64,000 nt of DNA from Simmondsia chinensis (lineage: Eukaryota; Streptophyta; Magnoliopsida; Caryophyllales; Simmondsiaceae). The stretch is from positions 14,745,355 to 14,809,354 of the forward strand of contig JAGTTD010000005.1 of the NCBI GenBank assembly GCA_018398585.1, written 5' to 3'. Each line of letters opens with the position of its first letter. The stretch's first letter is position 1. The notes beneath the pieces were generated by a model. That model was not told the origin of the DNA. It worked only from the letters and a program-made list of their open reading frames with translations, and made no database searches. A program made the position numbers and the translations under genes. Shown piece by piece: positions 1 through 12,022 of this stretch.

Positions 1-557
1 CTCTAAAAAGTCCCTAATTGAGTCAAGCGTCCAAATCTCCTTGCAACGGTAAGGAATGTACCCAAAGTCCCTAAATCTCGTTTGTTTAGTATTTCGATTG
101 GAAAGTGAATAATGGAATAAAGATGTTTGAAATAACACTCACCCTCTCACACAGTTGTTTATGGAAGATCAATGCCACAAATGACAATAAGATGAACACA
201 TAAACACACGTACACAACCTTTTGTGGGTAAAGGGAAAATTACCCATTTCATTGGTGCTTGGCACCTATTTATAATGCACTAAGGAACCGGTACAATTTA
301 CATGAAAAGGCATAATAACTAAATACATCCCTTCCTAAATTCTAGCCTAAACTCACGCCTAAAAATCAGGAAATATAACTACCTAATCCAACCGCCTAAA
401 ACTACCTTAACCTCCCTAAGTGCCACGTCACACATCCATGTCATTACACACGTGGATTTTACTAATTACACGTAGGAAATTTCATATTTACAAGTAAATG
501 AAATACAAGTATTACACACACAAAATACATAGTATAAAAAGCACTAAAAATCCTACA
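1..557 (-). repeat. Minus-strand LTR-like sequence, cut by the window edge
   Basis: There is no coding potential here. Read on the minus strand, the segment starts TGTAGGATTT at 557 and carries a TATA-like box (tataaatagg, about 265-277), followed by a transcribed-leader-like stretch running off the window. On the plus strand it ends in CA at 557, and the decayed frame of element A begins right after it. This suggests an LTR of another element inserted into A. No second LTR, primer site or left target duplication can be seen, so the call is an inference. Confidence 0.3.
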
Positions 558-558
558 A

Positions 559-2982
559 ACTAAGGCGGTGGGTGACAAAGAGGTGGTGTTTTAGCCTAGG
601 ATGCTTGATGATGAACAAGAAATAACTCAAGCTCCTGATTACCGATGTATATGCTAGTATACAAGGGTCGGGTACAGCCGAATTTTTGAATTCAACTGGG
701 GAAGTTGATGTACTGCTGTAGTAATAATAGAAGCACGACAAAATGTGTTAAGCACTTCTCCAAGGAATCTTGATACTCGAAATCAGCATTTGATTTGTGC
801 CGGTAGTAATGTAATTGATTCATTGCAAGGTTCTTGGAGTGGAGGAAAGTTGTATTCAAATACACATTCTTATAACGAGTTGCCTCCTGATCCGGGAGAT
901 TATGTTCAAATTGTTGTGAAGCTGAAAAGAAGTAATCAAACTGCGAGAGTGCGTTTCAAGGTTCAACAAAGGAGAAGCATTGTGTCTGTACAAGTAATCG
1001 AGTTGTTGGAGGTGCACAAATTCAGTGATGTGCTGGAGCAGCATTCTTTTCAGACCAAAATCAGTACAATAGGTGCTTTAACTGATGTGTTTGAAGTTGG
1101 AAGATCCCTTGAGGCTTTGGTGGAGTTTGTTTTCTGTTATGGGTTTGGAATGACAGTGTTGGACAACAAATTGGCAGGGGTATTGAGTTCCAAACTAAGG
1201 CTAGGTACTAATCAGGCTATGGACAAAGAACATGCTCCAATTGTGCAACCAAATGTGAGGCCTCCTGAAATTAAAGTGGAGGTGCAGTACTTGAGGACTG
1301 GAGCAAATTCAATAGCTCAAATTGAGCCATTCAACCAAGATCTCTCAAGTGGGGTTGCTGCAGAAGTAGAAGCAGTTCAGAGAGGATCTGATGGTGTTGT
1401 GAGCTTCTTGTTTGCAACCACAGATAGTAAGCATAGCCACGTAGTGATGCAGAAGATAGCAATTGGATTGTGGATTGGGTATGGAAACGAAAGAGGCATG
1501 GCAGCTGCTAAGAAATTGAGACATGTTCTAAATTTGAGCATTGTGATCTGTAATGCAGCACAGCTGCAGCTTAATACATCAGGTGGTAGAGGCAGTATAT
1601 ACATCAGCAACAGAGTTAAGAATGGATCAGGTATTGCTCCTGAATTATGCACAGCTGTTCAGATGTTCCATTGGTTCCTTAGGCTAGTGTACTTCGTGTT
1701 CAAACTTAAGCAAATTGACAAGAAAGCAAAGCTTGATCATTTGAGGCAAATTTGGTGGCTTGATGAGTAGGGGATCCAAGGAATTCGTGAGAACATGCTG
1801 GAATTTGTGAGTTGCAGTGTTAGCAATGCCAATTGGAAAGTGTTTGGGGTGACCTGTTGTGGTTGTTCCGAATGGAAAAATAATAGGCACAAGCTTCAAT
1901 ATCTTCTCAATGTTTGGATGAAGAAGTACAACAAGGAAGCAAGCTCAATTCTAGCTGAAAATATTTTACATTTCAGCAGTAAAGATCAGGACATATTTCC
2001 TCTTGTACTGAAATTAATCTCAGTTATTTGGAAGTGTCATTGGTGTCCTAATTTGATGTTCATCCTTAAGTCTAATGACAGGACTTCATTTGTGACCCAT
2101 GAGTACTTGATTTGGTGGAGTAAAAGTCCAGAACTTCAAGCCAAAGTCACAAGTGCTCAATTGATTAAGATGGGACAGCAGGAATTCAAGGTAGCTGCTG
2201 AAAATTCTTAGAGAATTACAATTCCTTCACTATCAGCAGTAAATGAGTTGCTCAGATTGAGTGTGGTTGGTGTTATTATGGTTTTGAGAAGATGTAATAA
2301 CTTGTTCACATCAAGAAGCTTCCATATGGACAAGAATCAAGCTGAAATCTGTAATATCTGCAGCTATGAGTTGTCTTAGGTATACACTGCTGAATTCTTG
2401 AAGTCTGTTGCATATCATGTGGAATTTGAAAGCAATCAAGTGTTTGTTGAGCTTGGTCTGAGATGGTTTAGTAAGTGGATGTTTGAGCAATACAAATATT
2501 GGATAAGATCCAAGATGAAATGGTTGTAGTTGCATTCTTATGGGATTTCAATGTGTTTTGATACCAAGATCAGGATATGGGGCTGTTTAAGCTGCACTTG
2601 GAAATGCCTACAAGCTGATTTTGATACTTGGTTTTCTTGGTTTGAGTTTGGAAGGCCTCCTGAGATGTTGAAGGACTTCACATGCAGTTTTAGGGGTTTA
2701 ATGACATATAACATCTGTTGTGCAGCATTTTACAAGCAGAATTATATAATTGTTGTTGTGTTTTGTGATTCTCAGCAGCAAGATAGAGTTTTGAGCTGTG
2801 TTAACTGCATCATGAGGTGTTGTGATCTTTGGTTTGATCAGTGCAGACCTCCTGAAGAGTATTATACATTCAAACGCAAACATTGTGTCGAAACAAGCAT
2901 CATACAATGTGCTCTGCTGCATTCTGGATTGAGTTGCTTCAGATGTCCTTCCAGCTATAGAAAATTTAAGCAAGAAGTTTAA
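559..2982 (+). pseudogene. Long decayed reading frame of unknown function (element A)
   Basis: One forward frame stays open from about 709 to 2982 except for in-frame stops at 1768, 2209, about 2377 and 2527. Two further stops (592, 706) lie upstream in the same frame. No frameshift is needed over about 2.2 kb, so the frame has decayed by base substitution only. The product would be about 740 residues. It has no pol motif, signal peptide or zinc knuckle that I recognise. The short motif RPPE occurs three times (near 1258, 2655 and 2846). The same motif occurs in the unknown frame of element C, which holds the same place in its element. I cannot assign a function. It could be an accessory retrotransposon protein or captured host sequence. 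Confidence 0.5.
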
Positions 2983-3059
2983 CACTTCAGCTATCTTTTC
3001 ATAAGCAATAAGCTTTCTTCATTGTTACAACTCTCTTCCATTCTTGCAGACAAGAATGT

Positions 3060-3076
3060 TTTCAAGGGGAAGGGAA
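3060..3076 (+). other. Polypurine tract of element A
   Basis: A purine-rich run (caaggggaaggga) lies directly before the LTR start at 3077. In LTR retrotransposons this is the plus-strand DNA primer, and its position here sets the LTR boundary. Confidence 0.6.
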
Positions 3077-3664
3077 TGTTATGATCCGAGCTCGATTAAG
3101 TCGAGGGGCCTGTTGTAGCTGATGCATTAGTCTATTAGTGTTGTCGTGCTGCTGTTGTTGACCTGTTGCTAAGGTGTTCGTTGCTGCTTGTGGTTGCTGC
3201 TGTTGGTTACTCGTTTGGCTTAAGTAAATGTAATAAGGTGTTGAATATAGCGTATTGAGTTCTATTAGCATGTGGATATTGTAACTAGAATAAGTCTTTG
3301 ATGTAATTAGTTGCATAAGTCCCTTGTTAAGTCATGTAATAGGTGAAGTCTAGAGCTTGTTAGCTACGGTGGTCGAGCTAGTGGTCAATGCCGGTCATTA
3401 GTGGCGGCTAAGTAGGTGGTTGGCAGTTATAGCATGAGTTAGATGCAATGTAATATGTCATGTCATGCACGTGGTATAAATAGTTAGGCTTAGGCTTGTG
3501 ATCTCATAACTTTGATGAATGAAATTGATATCTTTGATATCTCTCTCTCTACTTCTCATCTCATTCCCCTTCTTATCTTATCTAAACTCTAAATTCTCTC
3601 CTCATCTCATACTCTCACTATCCCAACCAAGGTTAAGGTCCAAGAGTAATTTTGAATCTTAACA
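3077..3664 (+). repeat. 3' LTR of element A (588 bp)
   Basis: The LTR starts TGTTATGATC after the purine tract and ends CTTAACA. A TATA-like box (gtataaatag) lies near 3475. A CT-rich leader-like stretch (3540-3620) follows it, as expected for R-U5. The flank after it is aacta. The matching 5' LTR is not in the window. Confidence 0.6.
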
Positions 3665-3789
3665 AACTAATGGAGAAGCTGTAAGAAGGATAATGGTAGT
3701 AGTTATATTTATCCTTTGTCATGGATATCTAATGGATGGGTTGTTGTCATTAATACAGTCTATTAGAGAGATATCAAATAAATGGTTGA

Positions 3790-4919
3790 AGTCTGGAGTG
3801 TAATGAGATTTATTTAGTAGAATTAAGTTTCATTAAATGGTAATTAAATTATTTCATGTGATGATTAATTTAACCATTTGGAGCTAGATTTAAATTATCC
3901 ATGAGGTCCCTGCACAAGCCTCTGTTTATTGCCATTGAAAAAATATTAAAGAATTCATAAGATGAATTATTTATCCATGAGATGAGTAAATTTAATTTTG
4001 TCGAATATTAATGAGACGAATAAAATTAAAAATTATAAAATAAAATAATTTTAGAAAATTAAAATTAATAAGATGAATATTTACATGTGGGAAATAAAAC
4101 AAAACAAAAAAAAAGGAAAAATCGCGTTAACAGGTCACGATCCGCATATTTGCGAATGGACAAACTAGCGTGCGACACGTGTCACGCACTGGGCTGCCCT
4201 GGGGTGGATCTGCATGCACGAGCCTCGGCTAATCAGGCCGCGACACATGGCACGTGATGACAAGGTCTATGATGCGTGCACTATGCACGAAAATGCGTCG
4301 TTTTGAATTCCATTTGGAATGAAGTGATGCGTTTCATTTTAAACTGGGCAATCCCACATCTAAAAGTCAGGGTTTTTTTGCTCCGGTACACTACTATAAA
4401 TAGAGGTACCTATTCCAAGGGTTTGGAATTCAATCAAACAAATTTTTTTGGGTTTCTGAAAATTATTTCGGAGGCCTAATTGGAGAGAAAAATTTTCTAT
4501 TGAAATTTTTCTTTCCTTAGTTTAATATCTTTCGGAGCCCACCCTCCCAATAGCTCGAGATCATTCTGTAGAAGATCACAGGTCTCGATTTTGAAGATTA
4601 TTATTTTCTTGTTTTCTTTATTTGGAGCAATTTCAGGTATGTCTTCTTTCCTTCACTTTTAGTTTTCGCTTTTCTATTTATTTACAGTATCTGTTATTAT
4701 GCCTGTTTGAGGTTATGTATTGTCATAAATATATTAGACTAAAAGGCCTATAGATCTAAATTAAGAATTTAGATATGTAGATTTAATTATGCATTTACAT
4801 ATGTAGATTTGAAATTATGAATTTTAAATCAACTATAGGTTTAGAATTATGAATCCTAAACCCTTTCCACTGCATAAACTTTATAAAACTATGGAGAATT
4901 TTTGAAATTCATCCCAACA
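3790..4919 (+). repeat. LTR of an otherwise lost retrotransposon
   Basis: The right edge is set by CCCAACA at 4919, followed at once by a primer-binding site. A TATA-like box (ctataaatag) lies near 4391 and a pyrimidine-rich leader follows. The left edge is only estimated. The first part (3800-4130) is very AT-rich. The segment 4130-4280 is GC-richer and holds several ACGTG-type motifs, which are common in LTR promoters. No coding region of this element survives in the window. Confidence 0.4.
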
Positions 4920-4921
4920 AC

Positions 4922-4934
4922 CGGTATTAGAGCC
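4922..4934 (+). other. Primer-binding site (initiator tRNA-Met type)
   Basis: The sequence cggtattagagcc lies two bases after the LTR end. It matches the iMet-type site seen in the other elements here, apart from one transition in the middle. It shows that the preceding segment is a 5' LTR on the plus strand. Confidence 0.55.
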
Positions 4935-5142
4935 AAGGGTTTATAGGGATAAACCCATTCATAGGAACTCTCGCACGTGAGGTGTCACGAAGCGTGACTC
5001 TCCGACCAGGGGCTTAGGTAAAGAGAAGAGTCTCCTACTCTAAGTGCTCTAATAGGTGCCCATTGTTGTGACCATAGTTGAGAACTGTGAACCCAATAGT
5101 CGGCATCTAAGTTTAGTTTTCAAACAAAATGCATATATTTTC
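4935..5142 (+). other. Untranslated leader remnant after the LTR
   Basis: This short noncoding stretch follows the primer site and stops where the LINE fragment begins. The rest of this retrotransposon is absent, so the element is truncated here by deletion or by the LINE joining. Confidence 0.35.
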
Positions 5143-5640
5143 CCAACAGACCCTCCACAAAACCTCCCTTGACACTATATCATATGCCTTCTCCAAATCA
5201 ATGAAAACCATGTGGAGATCCTTTTGTCTCTCCCTTGTTCACTCTATCATCCTCGTTAGTAAGTGGATGGCTCTATAGTAGATCTCCTGGGAATAAATCC
5301 GAACTGGTTCTTGGACATCTTTGTTTGTTGTCGTAATCTCCTCTCTACAATTTTCTCCCATAGCTTCAGAGTATGGCACATTAGTTTAATACCTCGATAG
5401 TTGGCACAATTCTGGATGTCGCCTTTGTTCTTATAGATTGGGATCAATGTGCTCTTCCTCCATTCATCCGGCATCTTCTTCCATACTAGGATTTGGTTAA
5501 ATAATTTAGTCAGCCAACTAATGCCCTTCTATCCAAGGCATTTCCATGCCTCTATGGGTATACCATTTGGGCCAACTGTTTTACTCCTGCACAAATGTTT
5601 CAAGGCTGCCTTTACTCCTGCCAAAATGGTGTCTGAGTTG
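5143..5640 (-). pseudogene. RTE-clade LINE reverse transcriptase fragment
   Basis: On the minus strand the segment encodes the middle of a non-LTR retrotransposon RT. It reads through a conserved region with KTVGPNGIPIEAWK, then KMPDEWRKSTLIPIYKNKGD, then NYRGIKLM. After a frameshift near 5262 it continues with KDLHMVFIDLEKAYD. These are RT blocks upstream of the catalytic YxDD box, which is not present. The wording is typical of plant RTE elements. Stops and a frameshift interrupt it. The upstream edge against element F lies near 5640. The fragment is a dead 5'- and 3'-truncated copy. Confidence 0.8.
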
Positions 5641-7661
5641 TTGTATAGTGAACTGTCTTTCTAGCATCCAGTCACCCACAGCAGCTATTACAGATAATGA
5701 GCTTGATAAGCTATCCAAGTGCAGCTGGGGAGGTTCATACCCATATAGGGCTTAAAATGGTGAAAGTTTAAGCTGTAGTGATAGTTTATATTATGCCATA
5801 GCTTTGTCAAGGACAGCCATTTATTCCAGCGCTTTGGCTCATCTAGGCAAAAGCATCGAAGATAAGTTTCCACACACTAATTCACCCTTTCAAACTGACC
5901 ATCTTATTAGGGATGGTATGAAGAACTCACACTAAGATTACTGCCCAAGAGACTAAAGAGTTCCTGCCCAAAATTGGCTAAGAAACACCTTGTCCCTATC
6001 AGATACCATACTTTAAGGAAGCCCATGGAGCTTATGCATGAATAATCTTGCTACATGAGTAGTAGAGAAGGGGTGAGTAAGGGAAATGAAATGTGAGTAT
6101 TTTGTGAATCGATCTACCACCACTAAGATGGTATCTTGTCCTTCAGAGAGGGGTAATCCCTCTATAAAATCCATAGTAATATGAGTCCAACATTGCATTG
6201 GAACCTTTAAGGGCTGCAGCAGCCCAGGGTATTGATCATGTTCTGCTTTACTTCTTTGACATATGTAACATTCTGTGACCACCTTCTATACTTCAGCCTT
6301 CAATTAAGGCCAAAAGAAGAGCTTCTTTAACCTTTGATAGGTCGCATGTATACCAGAATGTCCACCCATAGGAGATGAGTGAAGAGCAGTCACTAGTTTT
6401 TATCTCAAATCCTGACCTTGCCCATCATACAACCTTCCTTGAAACCTCAGCACTCCATTCTTAATTGTGTAGCTAGGATGGCTATCTGAAGTAATTAATA
6501 GTTCAGCTAATAGGCGAGTACAAAGACTGTCACCTTCATAGATCTTGGTTATTTCATCCACCCAAATGGGATGGACCACTGAAGTAGTCACAACATGGCA
6601 AGAACTGTCAATCCTCCTTAACAATGCATCAGCCACTTTGTTTTCTCTTCCCCTTTTGTAGGAAATGGTGCAGTCTTGACCCAAAAGTTTAGACATACCC
6701 TTCTTTTGAGTACTTGTAGTAATTCGATGTTCTAGCAGGAACTTCAAACCATGGTGGTCAATTTTAATGACAAAACATCTTGCCTCAATATAATGCCTCC
6801 ATTTGGAAGCAGCCAACAAAATAGCCAAGAATTCCTTCTTATATGCAGATAGCCCCATGTTCTTGGGACCAAAAGCTTTACTCGGGAAAGCAATGGGTCT
6901 ATCTTGTTGCATCAGCACTGCCCCATACCCTTGTAATTGGCATCAGTTTCTAATACAAAGGGCAATGAGAAATTAAGCAATGCTAGGACAGGGGCATTAG
7001 CCATAGTAGGTTTTAGCAAATGAAAAGCTTCATCAGCCTCTTTAGTCCAATTTAATCTAGACTTTTTAAGTTGGTCAGTGAGTGGCTTGGCTATAGCTCC
7101 ATAACTTCTTACAAATTTTCTGGAATAACCAGGGAGACCCAAAAATGATCTCAATTCTTTCACAGTGTTGGGAATTGGCCAGGACAGCATAGCTTCAACT
7201 TTAGAGGGTTCTATAGCTTCTCCAGCAGCAGAGATTATGTGACCCAAGCATTCCACTTGGATTTGAGCAAAACTACACTTGGATCTTTTAGCAAAAAGCT
7301 TATGATGCCGAAGCTGACTGAGGACAGTTTCCAAGTGGCATATATGAGACTCAAGGGAGGTGTTGTATACAAGTATATTATCAAAGAAAACCAGCACATA
7401 TTTTTTTTTAAAAAGGGAGCAAAGACTTCATTCATTAGTGACTGAAATTGTACAGGGGCATTTGTAAGCCTAAATGGCATCACTTTGAATTCATAGTGAC
7501 CATGATGTGTCCTAAAAGCTATTTTGGGTATGTCTAGTTCATGTACCCTCACTTGGAAATAACTAACCCTTAGATCCAACTTAGAGAAAATGCAAGCTCC
7601 TTTCAATTCATCCAAGAGGTCGTCTATGTGTGGGATAGGGAATTTGTTTTTAATAGTGATG
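5641..7661 (-). pseudogene. Gypsy element F, 3' half: RT end, RNase H, integrase
   Basis: Read leftward from 7661, this half encodes the RT fingers and palm ([14 protein letters not shown], then [13 protein letters not shown]), a frameshift at the active-site region (7390-7410) and the RT thumb. RNase H follows (QDRPIAFPSKAFGPKN, about 6900), then the integrase zinc-binding end and core (HITMDFIEGLPLSEGQD, about 6170). It ends in the integrase C-terminal part near 5690. Several stops and shifts break it. It joins in frame across element E to the piece beginning at 13412. No 3' LTR remains, because the element abuts the LINE fragment near 5640. Confidence 0.8.
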
Positions 7662-8065
7662 TGTTATGAATTGTTTGATTTTGATTGTAATTTCGGTTGT
7701 ATTTCGGGTATTGTCTTCTTAGTTGTGTTTGCCATGTTTTCAAATGTTAGCTAAGTGGTCTTGGAGCCTTTAGGAGGTCGGTTAGTGGTCAAGCCTAGTC
7801 AAACCTGGCGGCTGCTGCATTTTTGGCGCCAAAAGCTGTTAGAGTTGGTTAAGTTTGAGTTGTCTTGATTCATTGTATCCGATTGTGTATAATTAGGCAC
7901 TAAGCTTGTATTTTCTTTATTCAATCAATAAAATTCAGATTTTCCTTTGGAATTTCTCTCTCTTTTCTCATCTACTTCTCTATTTCTCATCCCCTTTCAC
8001 TTCTCCTCTCATCTTAACTCTTTCTTCTACAAGGTTAGCCTTTCAATTTGAATTGGAAGCTAACA
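7662..8065 (+). repeat. 5' LTR of element E
   Basis: It starts TGTTATGAATTG and ends GCTAACA. It aligns end to end with 13008-13411 at equal length. A CT-rich R-U5-like part (7950-8035) follows a region that should hold the promoter. I saw no strong TATA box. Confidence 0.92.
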
Positions 8066-8067
8066 AT

Positions 8068-8080
8068 TGGTATCAGAGCT
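8068..8080 (+). other. Primer-binding site of element E (iMet tRNA)
   Basis: The sequence tggtatcagagct starts two bases after the 5' LTR. This is the standard plant site complementary to the 3' end of initiator tRNA-Met, which primes minus-strand DNA. Confidence 0.85.
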
Positions 8081-8130
8081 GGTTCAAGCAATCAATTGAT
8101 TGATTGAGGCTGGCAAAAACAAAGAAAATC

Positions 8131-9163
8131 ATGGCCGATGGTGTAAGAACTAGATCAGGAGCTGGTGGAGCAAATGCACCTAGTCCGGAGAGGAATTATG
8201 CTGCTGCAGTTGCTGGTGCTGATGCATCTCGCACTATAGAAGCTGGTGTAAATGCTACAAATGGACCTCAGTTCCTCGCAATTGCTCATCTTCAAGACAT
8301 CAATGATCGCCTTAGCAATGTAGATAAGCTCGATCAAAAGATGGATCGAATCTTGACATTATTGTTGGAAAAAGATGCGAATAAGGAAGATCGGTTACAA
8401 CAAATCGAGCTGAAGCTTGGACAATTGCAGGATCAGGTTAATAAGCAAGGAGAATCCAATGTTAACGCAATCCTTAAGCCAGCTAGTCAGATCTTTTATC
8501 CAGTTGAAGTGGATCAAAAGCAAGTTCATGTGGACAGAACTGAAGGTTTGTGCAGGACTCGAGGGAAGTCTCCGATGTTGCAGCCTGATGTAGGTCCTTC
8601 AATCCACATCCGATCAGCTGAGTCTCAACCTTTGCAACCTGAGATTGCTGCAAGAAATCAGGATCGTGCCTCAGGTCAAGTTCATTTCAGATCGGATGGC
8701 TTGAATACAGATTACAATTCAAGGCAACAGAATTCTGTTTTGCATCATAGAAATGCAGATGATGAGTTTGAGCATCCTGATAGACCTCCTGATCGACATT
8801 TCCAACAAAGATCAGTGAGTAATGACAATTCATTTGGTGGCACGAGTGGTACTTACACGCAGCCAAGAGTGGAGATTGATCCTTTTGATGGTAGACAACC
8901 TGAATCATGGCTAAGAAGATGTGATCGGTATTTTCAATATCATAACATACCTGAAGATGAGAAGCTTCAGCTAGCCGCAATACATTTACATGGTGATCAT
9001 GAGATATGGTATTATAGTTTGTTGAAGAGCAAACCTAATCTTTCTTAGGGGCAATTTGTAGAAGAAATGTGTGAACATTATGGGGAAGATGAGTCAACTG
9101 ATGTTGTGGATAGCTTTAACAAATTGAGCCAAACTTCAACCGTGAGGGAGTATATGATCAGAT
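8131..9163 (+). pseudogene. Gag of element E, N-terminal and capsid part
   Basis: The first ATG after the primer site is at 8131 (MADGVRTRSG). A charged, helix-rich segment (about residues 65-115) looks like a coiled coil. The capsid-type domain begins near PRVEIDPFDGRQPESWLRR (8860-8925), the usual start of the plant retrotransposon gag domain. The frame is cut by TAG at 9046, where a tryptophan codon is expected. It shifts by one base near 9160 into the frame that carries the rest of gag and pol. Gag packages the element RNA. This copy cannot make a full-length product without readthrough. Confidence 0.85.
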
Positions 9164-12022
9164 TTGTTGTTGTCAGTCCTATCCATTGCTCCGAATGATG
9201 CAAAATCCTATTATGTCTCTTGCTTTGTGAGTGGATTGAAGCCTAGGATCAAAAATATGATGAAAGCCATAGGTCCAAAAACATTGTCTAGTGCTTACAA
9301 CAAGGCTAAGTTGATTGAAGCTACTTTAGCTAATTCAAGTGACAAGCACAAGCTCCATGGTAGTAGTAACAGACCGCAGCAGAACAAGCATTCCGATCCC
9401 AGGTTTAAGCGAGCTGTTGACAAGAGTTCAGTGAGGCTATGCTTTCGTTGTAACCAACCATATCAGCCTGGTCATAGGTGCAAATCTCAAGCATTAATGT
9501 ACGCAAGGGGGTCCAGTGCTAGTGCTATTTCTGGCTGTGAAAATTCAGATGCAGAAGATTACAGTGATGGACCTACTTCACAAGATGAAATGACTGATGA
9601 TGAAGTGGAGATATCCTTGAAGGCATTGACAGGGAGTGGGGCTCATAATACCATTAAAATCAGAGGCAAGGCTGGAAAAATCTCTATCATTGATCTTATT
9701 GATAGTGGGAGTACACATAGTTTTGTTGATCCCAAGTTGATTAAGAAAGTGAGGCATAAAGTGACAAAGACTCACCCATTGGCGGTTATGGTGGCTGATG
9801 GAAATTCCCTAACAACTCAAAACAAGTGCCTAGCATTCCCATGGTCTATGCAAGATCATCAATTCACCTTCGATTTTAGAGTTCTTCCCTTGGGAGGTTG
9901 CGATATTGTGCTTGGTGTGGATTGGATGAGAAACTTCAATCCGGTGGTGTTTGATTTTGATAAAATGACCGTGGCATTTGAGGTTCATGGCACCAAGGTC
10001 TCTCTGCAGGGCATATCAGAGGAAGCTCAGCTCAAGTTGATTGATGGTAAACGACTTCAAGGTGGAATCAGGAAGAAGGCAGTACAGTGGCTCGGGCAGT
10101 TGTTCGTGATCTCCTCTGTTGAGCTGCAGCCGGACATCAAGCCAGAAGTTCAGGCCTTGGTTGAAGAGTTTGAGGACATTTTCGAGCAACCAAAGAGCCT
10201 TCCTCCTCAAAGGAGCGTGGACCATGCCATTCCTCTTCGTGCAAATGCTGATCCGGTCAAGATTAGGCCATACCACTATGCTCATGGCCAAAAGATAGAA
10301 ATTGAGAGACAAGTTGAGGAGTTACTTCACAAGAGTTTCATTAGACCAAGCCATAGTCCTTTTGCTTCACCTGTGATCCTTGTGAAGAAGAAAGATGGCT
10401 CGGCTAGAATGTGCATCGATTATCGACAACTGAATGCCTTGACAGTGAAGGACAAGTTTCCCATTCCCGTCTTAGATGATTTTCTTAACGAGTTATATGG
10501 AGCATGCTTCTTCTCTAAGCTTGATTTGAGACAGGGGTATCATCAAATCAGTGTTCTTGAGCCGGATATATATAAGACTGCTTTTCAGACTCATCATGGG
10601 CATTTCGAGTTTGTTGTTATGCCTTTCGGCCTAACAAATGCTCCGGCCACTTTTCAAGCGGCAATGAATGATGTTTTCAAACCTTTCTTGAGAAGATCAG
10701 TGCTCGTATTCTTCAATGACATACTGATTTATAGCTCCTCTTATGAAGATCATCTCACTCACCTTAGACAAGTTTTTGTGGTGATGCGGCAACACAAGTT
10801 TTTTGCTAAGTTGTCCAAATGTTCGTTTGCTCAAACAAAGCTTAAGTATTTGGGCCATGTCATCTCTCAAGAGGGAGTTTCCACCGATCCTAATAAGATC
10901 CAAACGATGCAAGATTGGCCAATTCCAATAACCTTGAAGCAATTGAGAGGTTTTTTGGGTTTGACCGGGTACTATAGAAAATTCATTAAAGGATATGGTT
11001 CTATTGCCAAACCTTTAACAGACCTCTTAAAGAAGGATGCATTCACATGGACTGAGAGGTCTCAGGCTGCATTTGAAGCTCTTAAGTCAGCTATGTGTGC
11101 TGTACCAATGTTGTCAATGCCAAATTTTACCGAGAGCTTTGTGTTGGAGACAGATGCATGTGGTTCAGGTATAGGGGCTGTTCTTTCTCAACATGGAAGG
11201 CCTATTGCTTACTTAAGTCAAGCTCTTAGTCCCAAACATCGAGCTATGTCGACATATGAGAAAGAATATTTAGCAATTCTTTTAGCCGTTGAAAAATGGA
11301 GGCATTACTTGGAGGGTCACAGGTTCATCATTCGAACGGATCACCAAAGCCTCAAGCATCTCCTTGAGCAAAAGATTGTGACGAGAATTCAAAAGAAGGG
11401 CCTAATGAAGATGCTTGGCCTTGATTATGACATTGAGTATAGAAGGGGCAAGGAGAATGCTGCAGCCGATGCTTTATCAAGGAAATTTGAGGATACTGAA
11501 GTTGGGTCCTGCAGTGCCACCACCATGGTGATACCTTCTTGGATGGAGGAAGTTTATAATTCATATGAGGGTGATTCTTTTGCCCAAGAGTATGTAGCTG
11601 CTGCTCTTGTGAAGGATGTAGGGAATAATGACAGTGCAGCCGGTATTTTAGTGCAAAGAGGTCTGATCAGAGTTCATGGCAGGTTGTATGTTGGATCTGC
11701 TACTGGTTTGAGGGACCAGATTATACAAGCTTCTCATGATGTAGCTTGGGGAGGTCATGCCGGTATAGAAGGCACTTATCAAAGGGTCAAGGCTTACTTT
11801 AGTTGGCCAAGCTTGAAAAAGGAAGTGAGTGAGTATGTTAAGACTTGTGAGGTATGTCAACAAACCAAATTGGGAGATCATCGTTACAAGGGTCTTCTTC
11901 AACCCCTTCCCATTCTGAATGGAGCTTGGATCAACATTAGCATGGATTTCATTGAGGGATTGCCAAGGTCCGAGGGTAAAGGAAGTCATATGGGTGGTAG
12001 TGGATCGTTTCACCAAATATAG
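9164..12022 (+). pseudogene. Gag C-terminus and Pol of element E: zinc knuckle, PR, RT, RNase H, IN start
   Basis: This is a 952-codon frame. In order it has the end of the capsid domain, a Cys/His knuckle (CFRCNQPYQPGHRC, about 9447-9488), a protease with DSGSTHSFVD (about 9705), RT, RNase H (ETDACGSGIG, about 11150) and the integrase HHCC domain (11750-11870) with the first core Asp (SMDFIEGLP). The RT active-site box reads FFND at 10709-10720, so the first of the two catalytic Asp residues is Asn (codon aat at 10715). That should abolish polymerase activity. The frame shifts near 11985, and the integrase continues in another frame. It is well preserved but dead. Confidence 0.92.

Larger units (their letters stand above)
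558..3664 (+). mobile_element. Gypsy-like LTR element A: 3' internal region and 3' LTR
   Basis: The 3' end has the usual order for a Ty3/gypsy element: long frame, purine tract (3060-3076), then an LTR opening TGTTATGA at 3077 and closing in CA at 3664. The end of the internal region (DKN, then lysine and glycine codons) resembles the same position in elements C, E and H. No gag zinc knuckle, protease, RT, RNase H or integrase is recognisable. The 5' part is missing or lies left of the window. It is best read as a non-autonomous gypsy derivative. Confidence 0.55.
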
